Shown here: in pieces, positions 34,408-42,812 of the stretch | Position numbering within the stretch: position 1 is the first letter of the stretch | How the letters are laid out: every line of letters starts with the position of its first letter | Notes under the pieces: model-generated | What the model was told of the DNA's origin: nothing | The model's database searches: none | Seen by the model: the letters and a program-made list of their open reading frames with translations, nothing else | Position numbers and translations under genes: made by a program | Assembly: GCF_021532275.1 (NCBI RefSeq) | Contig: NZ_JACBOT010000011.1 | Coordinates: 1-64,000 of the forward strand | DNA from: Brevibacterium sp. UCMA 11754 | Lineage (GTDB): Bacteria; Actinomycetota; Actinomycetes; Actinomycetales; Brevibacteriaceae | Length of the DNA: 64,000 nucleotides | Direction: 5' to 3'

Positions 34408-35403
34408 TTGACTCGCATCGCCATCAACGGTTTTGGTCGTATCGGACGCAGCACACTGCGCGCTCTGATTGAACGCGGCAGTGGCCTGGAGGTCGTCGCC
34501 ATCAATGACCTCGGCCCCGTCGAAGACCTGGCCAGGCTGCTCAAGTTCGACACCACGCTGGGCCGCTTCGCCTTCCCCGTCGAGGTCTCCGGCGATGAGA
34601 TCATCATCGATGGAAAGCCGATCAAGGTCCTCGCCGAGAAGAACCCCGAGAACCTGCCCTGGTCTGAGATGAACGTCGACGTGGTCCTGGAATCCACGGG
34701 ACGCTTCACCAAGGCTGACAAGGCGCGGGCGCACATCACGGCCGGCGCGAAGAAGGTCCTCGTCAGCGCCCCGTCCAAGGGAGCAGACGTCACGCTGGCC
34801 TACGGCGTGAACACCGAGGCCTACAAGCCCGAACACACGATCATCTCCAACGCCTCATGCACGACGAACGCTCTGGCGCCACTGGCCAAGGTCCTCGACG
34901 ACCTGGCCGGCATCGAACAGGGCTTCATGACCACCGTCCACGCCTATACCGGCGACCAGATGGTCCAGGACGGACCGCACAAGGATCCCCGTCGTGCCCG
35001 GGCCGCCGCGGAGAACATCATCCCGACGTCGACCGGGGCCGCCAAGGCCATCGGCCTCGTGCTTCCGCAACTCGATGGCAAGCTCAGCGGCGACGCCTTG
35101 CGCGTGCCCGTGCCGGTCGGGTCGATCGTCGAGATCAACGCCATCGTGTCCCGTGACGTCACCCGCGACGAGGTGCTCGAGGCCTACCGCACGGCTGCCG
35201 ACGGGGAACTCAAGGGAATCCTCGAGTACGAGACCGAACCGATCGTCTCCAGTGACATCGTCGGGCAGGCCGCATCCTCGATCTTCGACTCCGCCCTGAC
35301 CCGTGTTGAGGGCAAGATGGTCAAGGTCACCGCCTGGTACGACAACGAATGGGGCTTTTCGAACCGCGTCGTCGACAATCTGGAACTCATCGCCGAAGGC
35401 TGA
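34408..35403 (+). CDS. gap: Glyceraldehyde-3-phosphate dehydrogenase
   Basis: 331 residues. RIAINGFGRIGR begins the NAD-binding domain; catalytic Cys151 lies in SNASCTTNALAPL, with the partner His in VHAYTGDQ and the family ending AWYDNEWGFSNRVVD. It catalyses the phosphorylating oxidation of glyceraldehyde-3-phosphate in glycolysis. The start is a TTG at 34408, giving the expected MTRIAING; AAGGAG lies 5 bases upstream and overlaps the alternative GTG at 34402, ruling that out. It stands alone, without pgk or tpi, so it may be one of several gap genes. Confidence 0.96.
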   Translation: MTRIAINGFGRIGRSTLRALIERGSGLEVVAINDLGPVEDLARLLKFDTTLGRFAFPVEVSGDEIIIDGKPIKVLAEKNPENLPWSEMNVDVVLESTGRFTKADKARAHITAGAKKVLVSAPSKGADVTLAYGVNTEAYKPEHTIISNASCTTNALAPLAKVLDDLAGIEQGFMTTVHAYTGDQMVQDGPHKDPRRARAAAENIIPTSTGAAKAIGLVLPQLDGKLSGDALRVPVPVGSIVEINAIVSRDVTRDEVLEAYRTAADGELKGILEYETEPIVSSDIVGQAASSIFDSALTRVEGKMVKVTAWYDNEWGFSNRVVDNLELIAEG

Positions 35404-35450
35404 GAGTCCAGCGAGGCAAGCTGACCTTCCAGCTGACCTTCGAGCAAGAC

Positions 35451-35501
35451 AGAAGCTGCCCCGATCGTGCACATCGCACGGTCGGGGCAGCTTCTTGTCT
35501 T
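35451..35501 (+). terminator. Intrinsic terminator after gap
   Basis: AGAAGCTGCCCCGATCGTGC (35451-35470) pairs over 20 bases, with a single G-T wobble, with 35476-35495 around the loop ACATC, followed by TGTCTT. It lies 47 bases after the stop codon. Confidence 0.88.
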
Positions 35502-35513
35502 ACTCGGGTGGTC

Positions 35514-35828
35514 TCAGACGTCGTCTTCGGCGGGTGTTCCGCCCTCGTCTTCCCAACGCTCGATGGCGCGAACCTTGGCGCGGTTGAACTTCAGACGCAC
35601 TCCGTAGCCGCCCTGGGAGTCATCGAGGACGAACCTGGCACCGAACTCTTCGAGGGCCTCGAGTACCCGATGCTCCTGCTGTTCGGTGAGGTCGTCGCGT
35701 CCCTTCTCGAAGTCCTTGAGTTCGGATTTCCTCACATCGGCCTTGGACGCCACGTCCTTGGCAGAGACTCGAACCAGGGCACGGGCTGCGCGAGCCAGCG
35801 GCCCGTCGAAGATCTGTTCATTGTTCAT
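35514..35828 (-). CDS. Small XRE-like helix-turn-helix protein
   Basis: 104 residues. LARAARALVRVSAKDVASKADVRKSELKDFEKGRDDLTEQQEHRVLEALEEFGARFV matches the five-helix XRE fold with a standard HTH, followed by the GVRLKF strand common in short XRE regulators. It probably binds DNA as a dimer. The gene is isolated and convergent with gap, whose terminator lies 13 bases beyond its stop. Its targets are unknown. Confidence 0.82.
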   Translation of the reverse strand: MNNEQIFDGPLARAARALVRVSAKDVASKADVRKSELKDFEKGRDDLTEQQEHRVLEALEEFGARFVLDDSQGGYGVRLKFNRAKVRAIERWEDEGGTPAEDDV

Positions 35829-35874
35829 GGTCCATACCCTGCCAGAAGAACCTGGAACCTGCCAGAAACCGCCC

Positions 35875-35928
35875 CTGCCGCGCTGGCTGACGGCTCTGCC
35901 GCGCTGGCTGACACCTCTGCTGGCTGAC
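35875..35928. repeat. CTGGCTGAC repeat tract
   Basis: CTGCCGCGCTGGCTGAC occurs at 35875-35891 and 35896-35912, and a shortened CTGCTGGCTGAC follows at 35917-35928. The tract lies just 3' of the minus-strand dehydratase gene, in the same position relative to its gene as the CCAG tracts after the stress-protein gene and argG. Confidence 0.75.
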
Positions 35929-35939
35929 TGCCGCTGCTG

Positions 35940-37826
35940 CTATGCGGAGTGCTGTGCGTTCTTCCGATGCTGTGCGGCCAGCCGAACGGGAGCATCGGGT
36001 GCACCGAATCCGAGGTAGTCGCCTCGGCGCTCGATCATCTCGAAGAAGACGGAGCCGATCGTCGATGTGTAGAAGTGCAGGAACTCACCGTGCTCGTCCC
36101 GATCGTAGAGCACATGATGGGCCTGCAGCCGCTGCAGGAACTCCGGGTCGAGGTCGAAGCGGGAATCGAGGTCCTCGTAGTAGTTCTGGGGTACAGGAAG
36201 GAAGTCCAATCCGCGTGAAAGCGCGGTGGAAGCGGCATTGAAGATGTCCTGACAGGCCACGGCCACGTGCTCCGGGTAGGACTCGGCCACTGAGCCGATT
36301 CCACGGCCCGCGACGGCTTCGGCATTCGGCTGCGGCGAGACGTTGAGCGGCATCCGAACCGATCCGTCGGTGCTCGACATGACCTGCGACCTGACCAGCC
36401 CTGAAGGGCTCGGCACGTCCTGTGAGGACTGGGCGTGCAGTGCCAGCAGCGAGGTGTAGAACAGGACGGCCTCGTCGTAGTGGTTCGACGGTTGGGCCAG
36501 GTTCACATGGTCGATGTGCGAGGTCTGCTCGTCGTGATCATGTCCGAATTCCTTGATCCACGCCGGTGTCGTCTCGTTGAATTGGTGGAAGAAGACCTCG
36601 GAGCCGTCGGGGGCGAACACGCCGCGCAGCACCTCGTCGTTGTGCGCCTGATCGCGGGGAACTTCGTCCGCATGCAGCAGCGCGGCGCGTTCCATGGCCG
36701 ACTTCGAGTCGGCGACTTCGAATCCGATTCCGCGCAGGAATGTACCGTTCACCGGCGCCGAGGTGGTGCCCGCTTCCTCGGTCACCTCGCTGACGATGAT
36801 GCGGGCCTTCCCCCGCAGCCACAGCTGCACGTGCGGTTTGCTGCGGTGATAGCCGATGAACTGGAACCCGAGTTGGTGCATCTGGCGAGTCAGGGCGCCG
36901 AGGTCATCGGTGCTCAGCTCCACATAGTTGATTCCGCGCGGTTCCTCCACCTCTGGCAGAGGCTGCAGATCAAGGCCCGAGCCGGGATCCGCAGACTCAG
37001 CAGCGGCCGCAGATGCGTCGGCAATGCTGGCCTCGAGCCAGCGCAGCGAGCGCAGGCCGTCGACGGCGGTCCGGTTGGTATCGCCCTGCCGGAACGAGTC
37101 GTTGAAGACTTCAAGCGATACCGGCCCGGCGTAGCCTGTGGCGGCGATCCTGGTCAGGAAGTCGCTGAGATCCCAGGCGCCCTCACCGGGGAAGACACGG
37201 TGGTGGCGAGACCAGCTGAGGACGTCCATGGTCAGTGCGGGCGCGTCGGCCAGTTGGAGGAAGAAGATCTTGTCTCCGGGAATCTCCGCAATGCGACTGA
37301 GATCCGTGTTGCGCGAGAGGATGTGGAAGCTGTCGAGGCAGGTCCCGATCCGAGGGTGGTCGGCGGCCTTCACGAGGTCCCAGGCATGGTCGTATTCGGA
37401 GACGAACCGACCCCAGGCCAAAGCTTCGTAGGCGATATTCACGCGATGGCGGTCGGCCAGATCGCCGAGGCGACGCAGCTGTTCCACGACCACGCCGTCA
37501 TCGGCGATGGTGGCAGTCCCGACGTTCGAGCACAGCAGCATGGTGTCGATCCCGAGACGGGCCATGAGCTGGAATTTCGTCTCCGCCCGCTTCAGGTTCT
37601 TCTGAAACTGCGCCTCGTCGACGCCTTCGAGATCCCGGAAGGGCTGGTACAGATCGAGGCTGATGCCAAGATCGGCAGCCAACTTCGCGATGGCCTCGGG
37701 GGAGTCGGGGGAGACGACGAGGTCCTGTTCGAAGATCTCGACTCCGTCGAAGCCGGCCCGCGCTGCGGCCCGAAGCTTCTCTTCCAGAGTTCCTGACAGG
37801 CAGACTGTTGCTATCGACGTTCGCAT
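35940..37826 (-). CDS. qsuB: 3-dehydroshikimate dehydratase, QsuB-type fusion
   Basis: 628 residues, about the length of corynebacterial QsuB. The N-terminal TIM barrel (1-280: IATVCLSGTLEEKLRAAARAGFDGVEIFEQD, YEALAWGRFV, GTCLDSFHI, LEVFND) performs the metal-dependent dehydration of 3-dehydroshikimate to protocatechuate. The C-terminal half (from about 295) resembles 4-hydroxyphenylpyruvate dioxygenase: two VOC modules with GINYVELSTDD, HIDHVNLAQPS and EFLHFYTSTIGSVFFEMIERRGDY. In QsuB that half is reported to lack dioxygenase activity. AAGGAAGG precedes the ATG. Transporter, regulator, aroQ and aroE lie next to it, completing quinate/shikimate breakdown. Confidence 0.92.
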   Translation of the reverse strand: MRTSIATVCLSGTLEEKLRAAARAGFDGVEIFEQDLVVSPDSPEAIAKLAADLGISLDLYQPFRDLEGVDEAQFQKNLKRAETKFQLMARLGIDTMLLCSNVGTATIADDGVVVEQLRRLGDLADRHRVNIAYEALAWGRFVSEYDHAWDLVKAADHPRIGTCLDSFHILSRNTDLSRIAEIPGDKIFFLQLADAPALTMDVLSWSRHHRVFPGEGAWDLSDFLTRIAATGYAGPVSLEVFNDSFRQGDTNRTAVDGLRSLRWLEASIADASAAAAESADPGSGLDLQPLPEVEEPRGINYVELSTDDLGALTRQMHQLGFQFIGYHRSKPHVQLWLRGKARIIVSEVTEEAGTTSAPVNGTFLRGIGFEVADSKSAMERAALLHADEVPRDQAHNDEVLRGVFAPDGSEVFFHQFNETTPAWIKEFGHDHDEQTSHIDHVNLAQPSNHYDEAVLFYTSLLALHAQSSQDVPSPSGLVRSQVMSSTDGSVRMPLNVSPQPNAEAVAGRGIGSVAESYPEHVAVACQDIFNAASTALSRGLDFLPVPQNYYEDLDSRFDLDPEFLQRLQAHHVLYDRDEHGEFLHFYTSTIGSVFFEMIERRGDYLGFGAPDAPVRLAAQHRKNAQHSA

Positions 37827-37880
37827 GGACGTCCTTCCTTGCTTCTCATCACCGGCAGTTCTTCATCACCGGCACGCTTC

Positions 37881-39203
37881 TCAGTGTGAGCGTGCAGCGT
37901 GGACTGTGTCGATCTCTTCGAGGCTCAGCCCCTTGGTCTCCTTCGCCGTCATCGCGGCCAGTGCCGTGAAGACGCAGACACCGGCGGTGAACCCGGCGAC
38001 GGAGATCCAATTCTCTCCCGAGGCGCCGGCGACGGCTGAGGCCAGTACTGGGGCGAGTCCGCCGGAGACGGCGAAGCCGATCTGCGTGCCCAGAGCCAGC
38101 CCGGTGACGCGAACGGTGGTGGGGAACATCTCCGCGTAGAACGAAGGCCAGATCGAGTTGGCCATCGAGTAGGCGCAGCCGGACATGATCGAACCGCAGA
38201 TGAAGATGAGGGTCCAGTTTCCGCTTGAGACCGCAGCCAGGTAGGGGAACATCATCAGCCCGGCCCCCAGTGCTCCGATGATGAAGACGGGTTTGCGGCC
38301 GATGCGGTCAGAGAGGATCGCTGCGGCCGGGATTGCGAGCAGAGCCACCCCGTTGGCAATGACCGAGACCAGCAGCATGGTCGACCGTTCGAGGCCGACG
38401 ATCGAGGTGGCGAATGACAGCGACCAGACGGTGAAGACCATGTTCACGGTGTTGACCATGGCGCAGGCCGCCACCCGCAGAACCGCGGCTTTGTGCCAAC
38501 GGAAGACCGCCATCAGCGGGGGGTGCTCATTGCGAGCTTCCTTGAAGGCAGGCGGCTCGTCCAGGCCGCGGCGAATCAGCCAGGCGGTCAGCACCACGAG
38601 TGCCGAGAGCCAGAAGGGTACGCGCCAGCCCCAGCTGAACAGCGCCTCCTCGGGGAGGAAAGCGGTGAAGGGGATGAAGACCGCGGTCGCCAGCAGGGTG
38701 CCTGCCTGGGTGCCGTGCAGCGTCCAACTCGTCGTCCAGGCGCGCTTGGTCTCCTCCGAGTGCTCGAGGGAGACGCTGATCGCGCTCGCCTGCTCGCCGG
38801 CAGCGGAGAGCCCCTGGATCACTCGGCACAGCACCAGCAGTATCGGCGCGAGATATCCGACCTGGTCGAAGGTGGGCAGGCAGCCGACGACGAAGGTCGA
38901 GAACCCCATGAGGAACAAGGTGAGCATGAGGACGAACTTCCGACCGAACCGGTCTCCCAGGGGCCCCATGACGAGGGCACCCAGCGGGCGAACGACATAT
39001 GCGACGCCGACGGTGCCCATCGCCAGAAGGATGGCCATGCCCGGAGCGGTCGTGTCTGGGAAGAACAGGACGTTGAGGACCAGAGCTGCGGCGGTTCCGT
39101 AGACCGCGAAATCGTAGTACTCGAGAGCCGAGCCCGTCCAGCTCGACAGTGCCGCCCTCAGCGGGGTCTTGGCGGGACGAGCGTCATCGGTCGCGTTGAT
39201 CAT
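37881..39203 (-). CDS. MFS transporter of the metabolite:H+ symporter family, probable shikimate/quinate permease
   Basis: 440 residues with 12 membrane helices. ALEYYDFAVYGTAAALVL and GPLGDRFGRKFVLMLTL are hallmarks of the MHS group that includes the shikimate permease ShiA; CRVIQGLSAAGEQASA lies in helix 5. Its stop is 55 bases from the dehydratase start, so they are co-transcribed, which argues for uptake of shikimate, quinate or protocatechuate-type acids. Start at 39203 or at an in-frame ATG at 39215; both are close to a GAGGA site. Confidence 0.88.
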   Translation of the reverse strand: MINATDDARPAKTPLRAALSSWTGSALEYYDFAVYGTAAALVLNVLFFPDTTAPGMAILLAMGTVGVAYVVRPLGALVMGPLGDRFGRKFVLMLTLFLMGFSTFVVGCLPTFDQVGYLAPILLVLCRVIQGLSAAGEQASAISVSLEHSEETKRAWTTSWTLHGTQAGTLLATAVFIPFTAFLPEEALFSWGWRVPFWLSALVVLTAWLIRRGLDEPPAFKEARNEHPPLMAVFRWHKAAVLRVAACAMVNTVNMVFTVWSLSFATSIVGLERSTMLLVSVIANGVALLAIPAAAILSDRIGRKPVFIIGALGAGLMMFPYLAAVSSGNWTLIFICGSIMSGCAYSMANSIWPSFYAEMFPTTVRVTGLALGTQIGFAVSGGLAPVLASAVAGASGENWISVAGFTAGVCVFTALAAMTAKETKGLSLEEIDTVHAARSH

Positions 39204-39245
39204 GCTTCCTCGCATCTCTCTATTGCCATAATGTGGAAGTCGTTG

Positions 39246-39267
39246 TTACAGTGTGGTTTACAGTGTG
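39246..39267. promoter_or_regulatory. Direct repeat TTACAGTGTG near the transporter start
   Basis: TTACAGTGTG occurs at 39246-39255 and 39258-39267, a 12-base period, about 45 bases upstream of the transporter start. It may be part of the transporter promoter or an activator site. Confidence 0.45.
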
Positions 39268-39289
39268 ATCGAGATGACATAGTCTGTCA

Positions 39290-39326
39290 ACGTTCAGTTC
39301 ACGTCAATGAGCCACGTTCAGTTCAC
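39290..39326. promoter_or_regulatory. Direct repeat ACGTTCAGTTCAC upstream of iclR-type gene
   Basis: Two identical 13-base copies (39290-39302 and 39314-39326), 24 bases apart, lie between the divergent transporter and IclR genes, 38 bases before the regulator start. GTTCA/TGAAC-type sequences are common in IclR operators, so these are probable binding sites for the adjacent regulator. Confidence 0.6.
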
Positions 39327-39363
39327 CCAGTCGAACCACTCAGTCGAGCCGAGGAGGCGAAGA

Positions 39364-40113
39364 ATGCCGACCAAGGGATCCAACTCCGTGACCAAGGCCT
39401 TCGATATGCTCGAACTCCTCGGTGACCATGCAGAGGGCATCAGCGCAGCCAGAGCCGCAGAGCTCACCGGCCATCCCTTCAGCACCGCCTACAGGCTGCT
39501 CGGCGGCCTCGTCGAGACCGGATACGCGGACTACGAGCCCTCCACCAAGGCCTACACCCTGGGGTTGGAGGTCTTCCGTCTCGGGCAGAAGGTTGCGCAT
39601 CGTCGCGGCTTCGCCGGATCGTCCAAAGACCTGCTGCAGGCGCTGACGGCGTCCACGGGGGAGTCGAGCATCCTCTCCGTTCGCCGCGGCAATGCCGCGC
39701 TCACGGTGATCACCGTCGACGGCCCGCAGTTCCGGACCACGACGGATCCCGGCGACGATTCGCCGCTGCACACCTCGGCGTTGGGACAGGCGCTCCTCGC
39801 CCACGACCCGAAGCGCGATGACACGATCGGTGAGCTCGAACTGGCGCCGCGGACTCCGAACTCCATCACCGATCCCGCACAGCTGCGAACCAAGCTCGAA
39901 CAGATCCGCGCCACCGGCTGGGCGGGACAGTCCGAGGAGAATGACGTCGGCATGAACGCCCTGGCCGTACCCGTCTTCGACCTCGACGGTCGCCTGCTGG
40001 CGGCCCTTGCATTGGCCGCACCGGTGTTCCGCCGAACCTTGGACGAGCTCATCGAATTCGTCCCCCAACTGACCGAGACGGCGGCCGCGATCGCCGCCAG
40101 ATTGCCCAGGTGA
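39364..40113 (+). CDS. IclR family transcriptional regulator of the quinate/shikimate genes
   Basis: 249 residues. The N-terminal winged helix is [51 protein letters not shown]; the C-terminal effector domain includes [15 protein letters not shown] and [30 protein letters not shown] lies 7 bases before the ATG at 39364. It is divergent from the transporter/dehydratase operon and immediately upstream of aroQ, so it is the likely switch for the pathway. The corynebacterial counterpart QsuR is, as I recall, LysR-type, so regulation here has a different origin. Confidence 0.9.
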   Translation: MPTKGSNSVTKAFDMLELLGDHAEGISAARAAELTGHPFSTAYRLLGGLVETGYADYEPSTKAYTLGLEVFRLGQKVAHRRGFAGSSKDLLQALTASTGESSILSVRRGNAALTVITVDGPQFRTTTDPGDDSPLHTSALGQALLAHDPKRDDTIGELELAPRTPNSITDPAQLRTKLEQIRATGWAGQSEENDVGMNALAVPVFDLDGRLLAALALAAPVFRRTLDELIEFVPQLTETAAAIAARLPR

Positions 40114-40115
40114 CC

Positions 40116-40562
40116 ATGCAGACCGTCCTCGTCCTCAACGGACCCAACCTCAACCTCCTCGGCGTGCGCGAACCCGAGATCTACGGCCACACCACTCTGG
40201 CCGACATCGAGGACATGTGCACCGCAAGTGCCGCCGAGGCTGGCCTGGGCGTCCGTTGTATCCAGAGCAACCACGAGGGCGAGCTCATCGATGCCGTGCA
40301 CGAGGCCCGAGAGACCACCGTGGGTGCCATCATCAACGCCGGCGCCTATACGCATACGTCTCTGGCACTTCACGATGCGCTCAAATCCTATGATCATCCG
40401 ATCATCGAAGTGCACCTGAGCAACCCGCATGCCCGCGAATCATTCCGTCACCACTCCTATCTCTCACCCGTGGCAGCCGCGGTGATCGCCGGTGCCGGCG
40501 CCAAGGGGTATGTGCACGCGCTGGAGATCCTGGCCGACAAGCTCGGTACCGCGGCCCTCTGA
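40116..40562 (+). CDS. aroQ: 3-dehydroquinate dehydratase, type II
   Basis: 148 residues, the usual type II length. [21 protein letters not shown] contains the catalytic Tyr, followed by [31 protein letters not shown] and [23 protein letters not shown]. It interconverts 3-dehydroquinate and 3-dehydroshikimate; here the catabolic direction (QsuC role) is likely. The ATG at 40116 is chosen over the GTG at 40110, which overlaps the IclR stop as GTGA but has no ribosome site. Confidence 0.95.
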   Translation: MQTVLVLNGPNLNLLGVREPEIYGHTTLADIEDMCTASAAEAGLGVRCIQSNHEGELIDAVHEARETTVGAIINAGAYTHTSLALHDALKSYDHPIIEVHLSNPHARESFRHHSYLSPVAAAVIAGAGAKGYVHALEILADKLGTAAL

Positions 40563-40617
40563 ACAGCGGCGACCACGTCTGACACGAACACCACACGCAC
40601 CACACGAAAGTGAGACT

Positions 40618-41460
40618 ATGACCCGGTCACTGCTCCTGGGACTCATCGGCGAAGGCATCTCCGCCTCCCGCACCCCGCGCATGCACGAGAATGAAGGAGC
40701 TGCGCACGATCTGACCACGATCTACCGCACGATCGACATCGCCGAGGAGCGACTGGCCACAGTGCCGCTGACTGAGCTGCTGACATCGGCGGTGAACCTC
40801 GGCTTCGACGGGCTCAACATCACCCACCCCTTCAAACAGCAGGTCATCGACCACCTCGACGAGGTTGCCCCCGGCGCTCGCCGGATCGGCTCGGTCAATA
40901 CGGTCGTCATCGACGAAGCTGGACGGACGATCGGTCACAACACCGACGTCACCGGGTTCGCACGAGGATTCGAAGCCGGACTCGAAGGTGCTGCAAGGAA
41001 TCGCGTCGTGCAGATCGGTGCAGGCGGAGCAGGACGCGCCGTCGCCTTCGCGCTGTCAGAGCTGGGGGCCAAGGACCTCGTCATCGCCGACATCAGTGCA
41101 CAGCGAGCTCAGGATCTGGCCGCCGAGATCGGGGGCCACGTACGCGCGATCTCAACACAAGAGCTGGAGCCGGCCATCACCTCGGCGGACGGGATCGTCA
41201 ACGCCACCCCGGTCGGCATGGCGGCCTTTCCTGGGACGCCCTTCGACACCGGGCTGCTGGATCCGCAGACCTGGGTCGCCGATGTCGTGTACTTCCCACT
41301 CGAGACCCAACTGCTCCGGGAGGCCATGGACAAGGGGTGCCGGACCCTCGACGGTTCAGGTATGGCCGTCAACCAGGCGATCGATGCCTTCGAACTCTTC
41401 AGCGGATGCAAGGCCGATCCGACGCGGATGCGCGAGACCTTCCTGTCCTTCGGCGCCTGA
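40618..41460 (+). CDS. aroE: Shikimate/quinate dehydrogenase
   Basis: 280 residues. The substrate loop reads GISASRTPRMHENEGAAHD, the catalytic Lys lies in NITHPFKQQV, its Asp partner in NTDVTGFARG, and the NAD(P) loop in IGAGGAGRAVAFAL, with NATPVGM further on. SxTP instead of SxSP in the substrate loop resembles quinate/shikimate dehydrogenases (QsuD) more than biosynthetic AroE. Position after aroQ in the degradative cluster supports oxidation of quinate or shikimate. Confidence 0.92.
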   Translation: MTRSLLLGLIGEGISASRTPRMHENEGAAHDLTTIYRTIDIAEERLATVPLTELLTSAVNLGFDGLNITHPFKQQVIDHLDEVAPGARRIGSVNTVVIDEAGRTIGHNTDVTGFARGFEAGLEGAARNRVVQIGAGGAGRAVAFALSELGAKDLVIADISAQRAQDLAAEIGGHVRAISTQELEPAITSADGIVNATPVGMAAFPGTPFDTGLLDPQTWVADVVYFPLETQLLREAMDKGCRTLDGSGMAVNQAIDAFELFSGCKADPTRMRETFLSFGA

Positions 41461-41529
41461 GTTCAGCTGTCTCGGCGAGCGAGGTCAGACACCTCGGCGC
41501 TTGACTTCACCGAGGCGTGAAGTGGCGGC

Positions 41530-42270
41530 TCACTGTGCGTTCTTCTGCTTGCGATATTCCCGGATATAGGTGATGACGAAGATGCCGACGATGATCGCCA
41601 AGGTCAGCCACAGCGCGTACTTGTCGACGACCTTGAGCACATCGACGGCGGCTTCGCCGAGCTGATAGCCCAAGGTCGTCCAGATGATGGTGAAGAGCAG
41701 GCAACCCAGGAGGTCGGCGATGAGGAACAGTGACAGTCGCATCCGCGTCCAACCGGCGACGAGGTAGACGAGGGTTCCCGGTACTCCTGGGCACCGCGAG
41801 ACGATGGTCATGAGGAACAGGGCCCAGTTGGGGATCCGCTTGAGGGATTCGATTCGCTTGAGCTGTCGTTCGTTCTGGGCGAAGAGCCGCAGGATTCCGT
41901 CGCCCCAGCGTCGGCCGGCCAGCCAGAACGCCCAGTCGAGTTTCGCCATTCCGATGAATCCCGCAACGACGACGAGCCACAGCGGAATCTCGCCGATCCG
42001 TGCGTAGGCTCCGGCCGCGACGACCGCGGTCTTCGCGCCGTTGATGAATTCCTGCAGGACCGGTGCGTTGACCAGCATCCAAGGGCGCAGCGGCATGAGT
42101 CCCAGGTAGACGAGAGGGACGCCGATGATGAGGAAGAGCAGCACCTTGTCCAGGCGCGAGGCCTTGCCCTGCCATGGTTTGAGCGCGGCCCAGGGGCTCT
42201 CGTCGGAGGAGTCAGCGCTTTCGGATTCCTCGAACCGGGCCTCGTCATCGGGCAGACGGTTCTCACTCAT
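41530..42270 (-). CDS. VTT/DedA-like membrane protein
   Basis: 246 residues. A 40-residue acidic cytoplasmic N-terminus precedes about five membrane helices. The core VVVAGFIGMAKLDWAFWLAGRRWGDG and SRCPGVPGTLVYLVAGWTRM fits the VTT/DedA pattern (re-entrant loops with conserved Asp and Arg and a PG motif), although the family match is distant. Such proteins are linked to lipid flipping and envelope homeostasis. The ATG at 42270 follows GGAG at 6 bases; the earlier ATG at 42285 would precede that site. Divergent from the poly-Asp protein and two-component genes. Confidence 0.78.
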   Translation of the reverse strand: MSENRLPDDEARFEESESADSSDESPWAALKPWQGKASRLDKVLLFLIIGVPLVYLGLMPLRPWMLVNAPVLQEFINGAKTAVVAAGAYARIGEIPLWLVVVAGFIGMAKLDWAFWLAGRRWGDGILRLFAQNERQLKRIESLKRIPNWALFLMTIVSRCPGVPGTLVYLVAGWTRMRLSLFLIADLLGCLLFTIIWTTLGYQLGEAAVDVLKVVDKYALWLTLAIIVGIFVITYIREYRKQKNAQ

Positions 42271-42343
42271 CAATGGCTCCTGCATGGGGCTGTGCGGTCG
42301 GCGCTCACGGTATCACAGCGACTCAGGTGATCCCTGGCAGCGC

Positions 42344-42799
42344 GTGGCTGATCTGTCTAAGAAGACTCTCATCGCTGATCGCTCGACAAACCCTCCGGCC
42401 TTGGGCAGTGTTGAGAGCGTGGAAGGAAGATCGAAGATTCTGGGCTCGGTAGTGGCCGCTCTGGTGATCGTGCTCGCAGTTCTCACGGTCATCATCGTCA
42501 GAAGCTCCGCTTCGCCGGAGCCGCCAGATCTCACCCCGGTCGAAGTCACCCCCGAGACCTCGGCTCCCTCGAACGCCGATGGAGCTGCCGATAAGCCCGA
42601 TGGATCTGCCGATGAACCAACCGAGTCGACCAAGTCCTCCGATTCTTCCGACGACTCGACTGTGCCCGACGAACTCGAACATTCCTATGAGCCGGTGCCC
42701 AACCCGCCGCGCGAAGTGCCCGCCGATTCCGACGACGATGACGACGATGACGACGACGGCGACGATGACGACGACGACGATGACGACGACGACGACTGA
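42344..42799 (+). CDS. Membrane-anchored protein with poly-aspartate C-terminus
   Basis: About 151 residues from GTG 42344; a second in-frame GTG at 42419 is possible, and neither has a clear ribosome site. A short basic cytoplasmic start is followed by one membrane helix (SVVAALVIVLAVLTVIIV, about residues 35-53), a Ser/Pro/Glu-rich extracytoplasmic stalk and a C-terminal run of about 24 residues that is all Asp but for one Gly and one Ser. Such a tail would bind divalent or antimicrobial cations. The stop lies 13 bases before the kinase start. No family recognised. Confidence 0.65.
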   Translation: MADLSKKTLIADRSTNPPALGSVESVEGRSKILGSVVAALVIVLAVLTVIIVRSSASPEPPDLTPVEVTPETSAPSNADGAADKPDGSADEPTESTKSSDSSDDSTVPDELEHSYEPVPNPPREVPADSDDDDDDDDDGDDDDDDDDDDDD

Positions 42800-42812
42800 A
42801 CGTCGCATCCGG

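Noticed and set aside
36435..37796. 453-codon plus-strand frame opposite the dehydratase gene
   Set aside because: Antisense to a well-supported two-domain enzyme.
41503..41522. Small hairpin (CTTCAC/GTGAAG) between aroE and the VTT gene as a terminator
   Set aside because: Only six base pairs, no T-run, and it extends almost to the stop codon of the convergent gene.
42732..42796. Poly-Asp coding tract considered as a sequence artefact
   Set aside because: GAC and GAT codons are mixed irregularly, and the frame continues from a plausible membrane protein to a stop just before the kinase, so it looks genuine.
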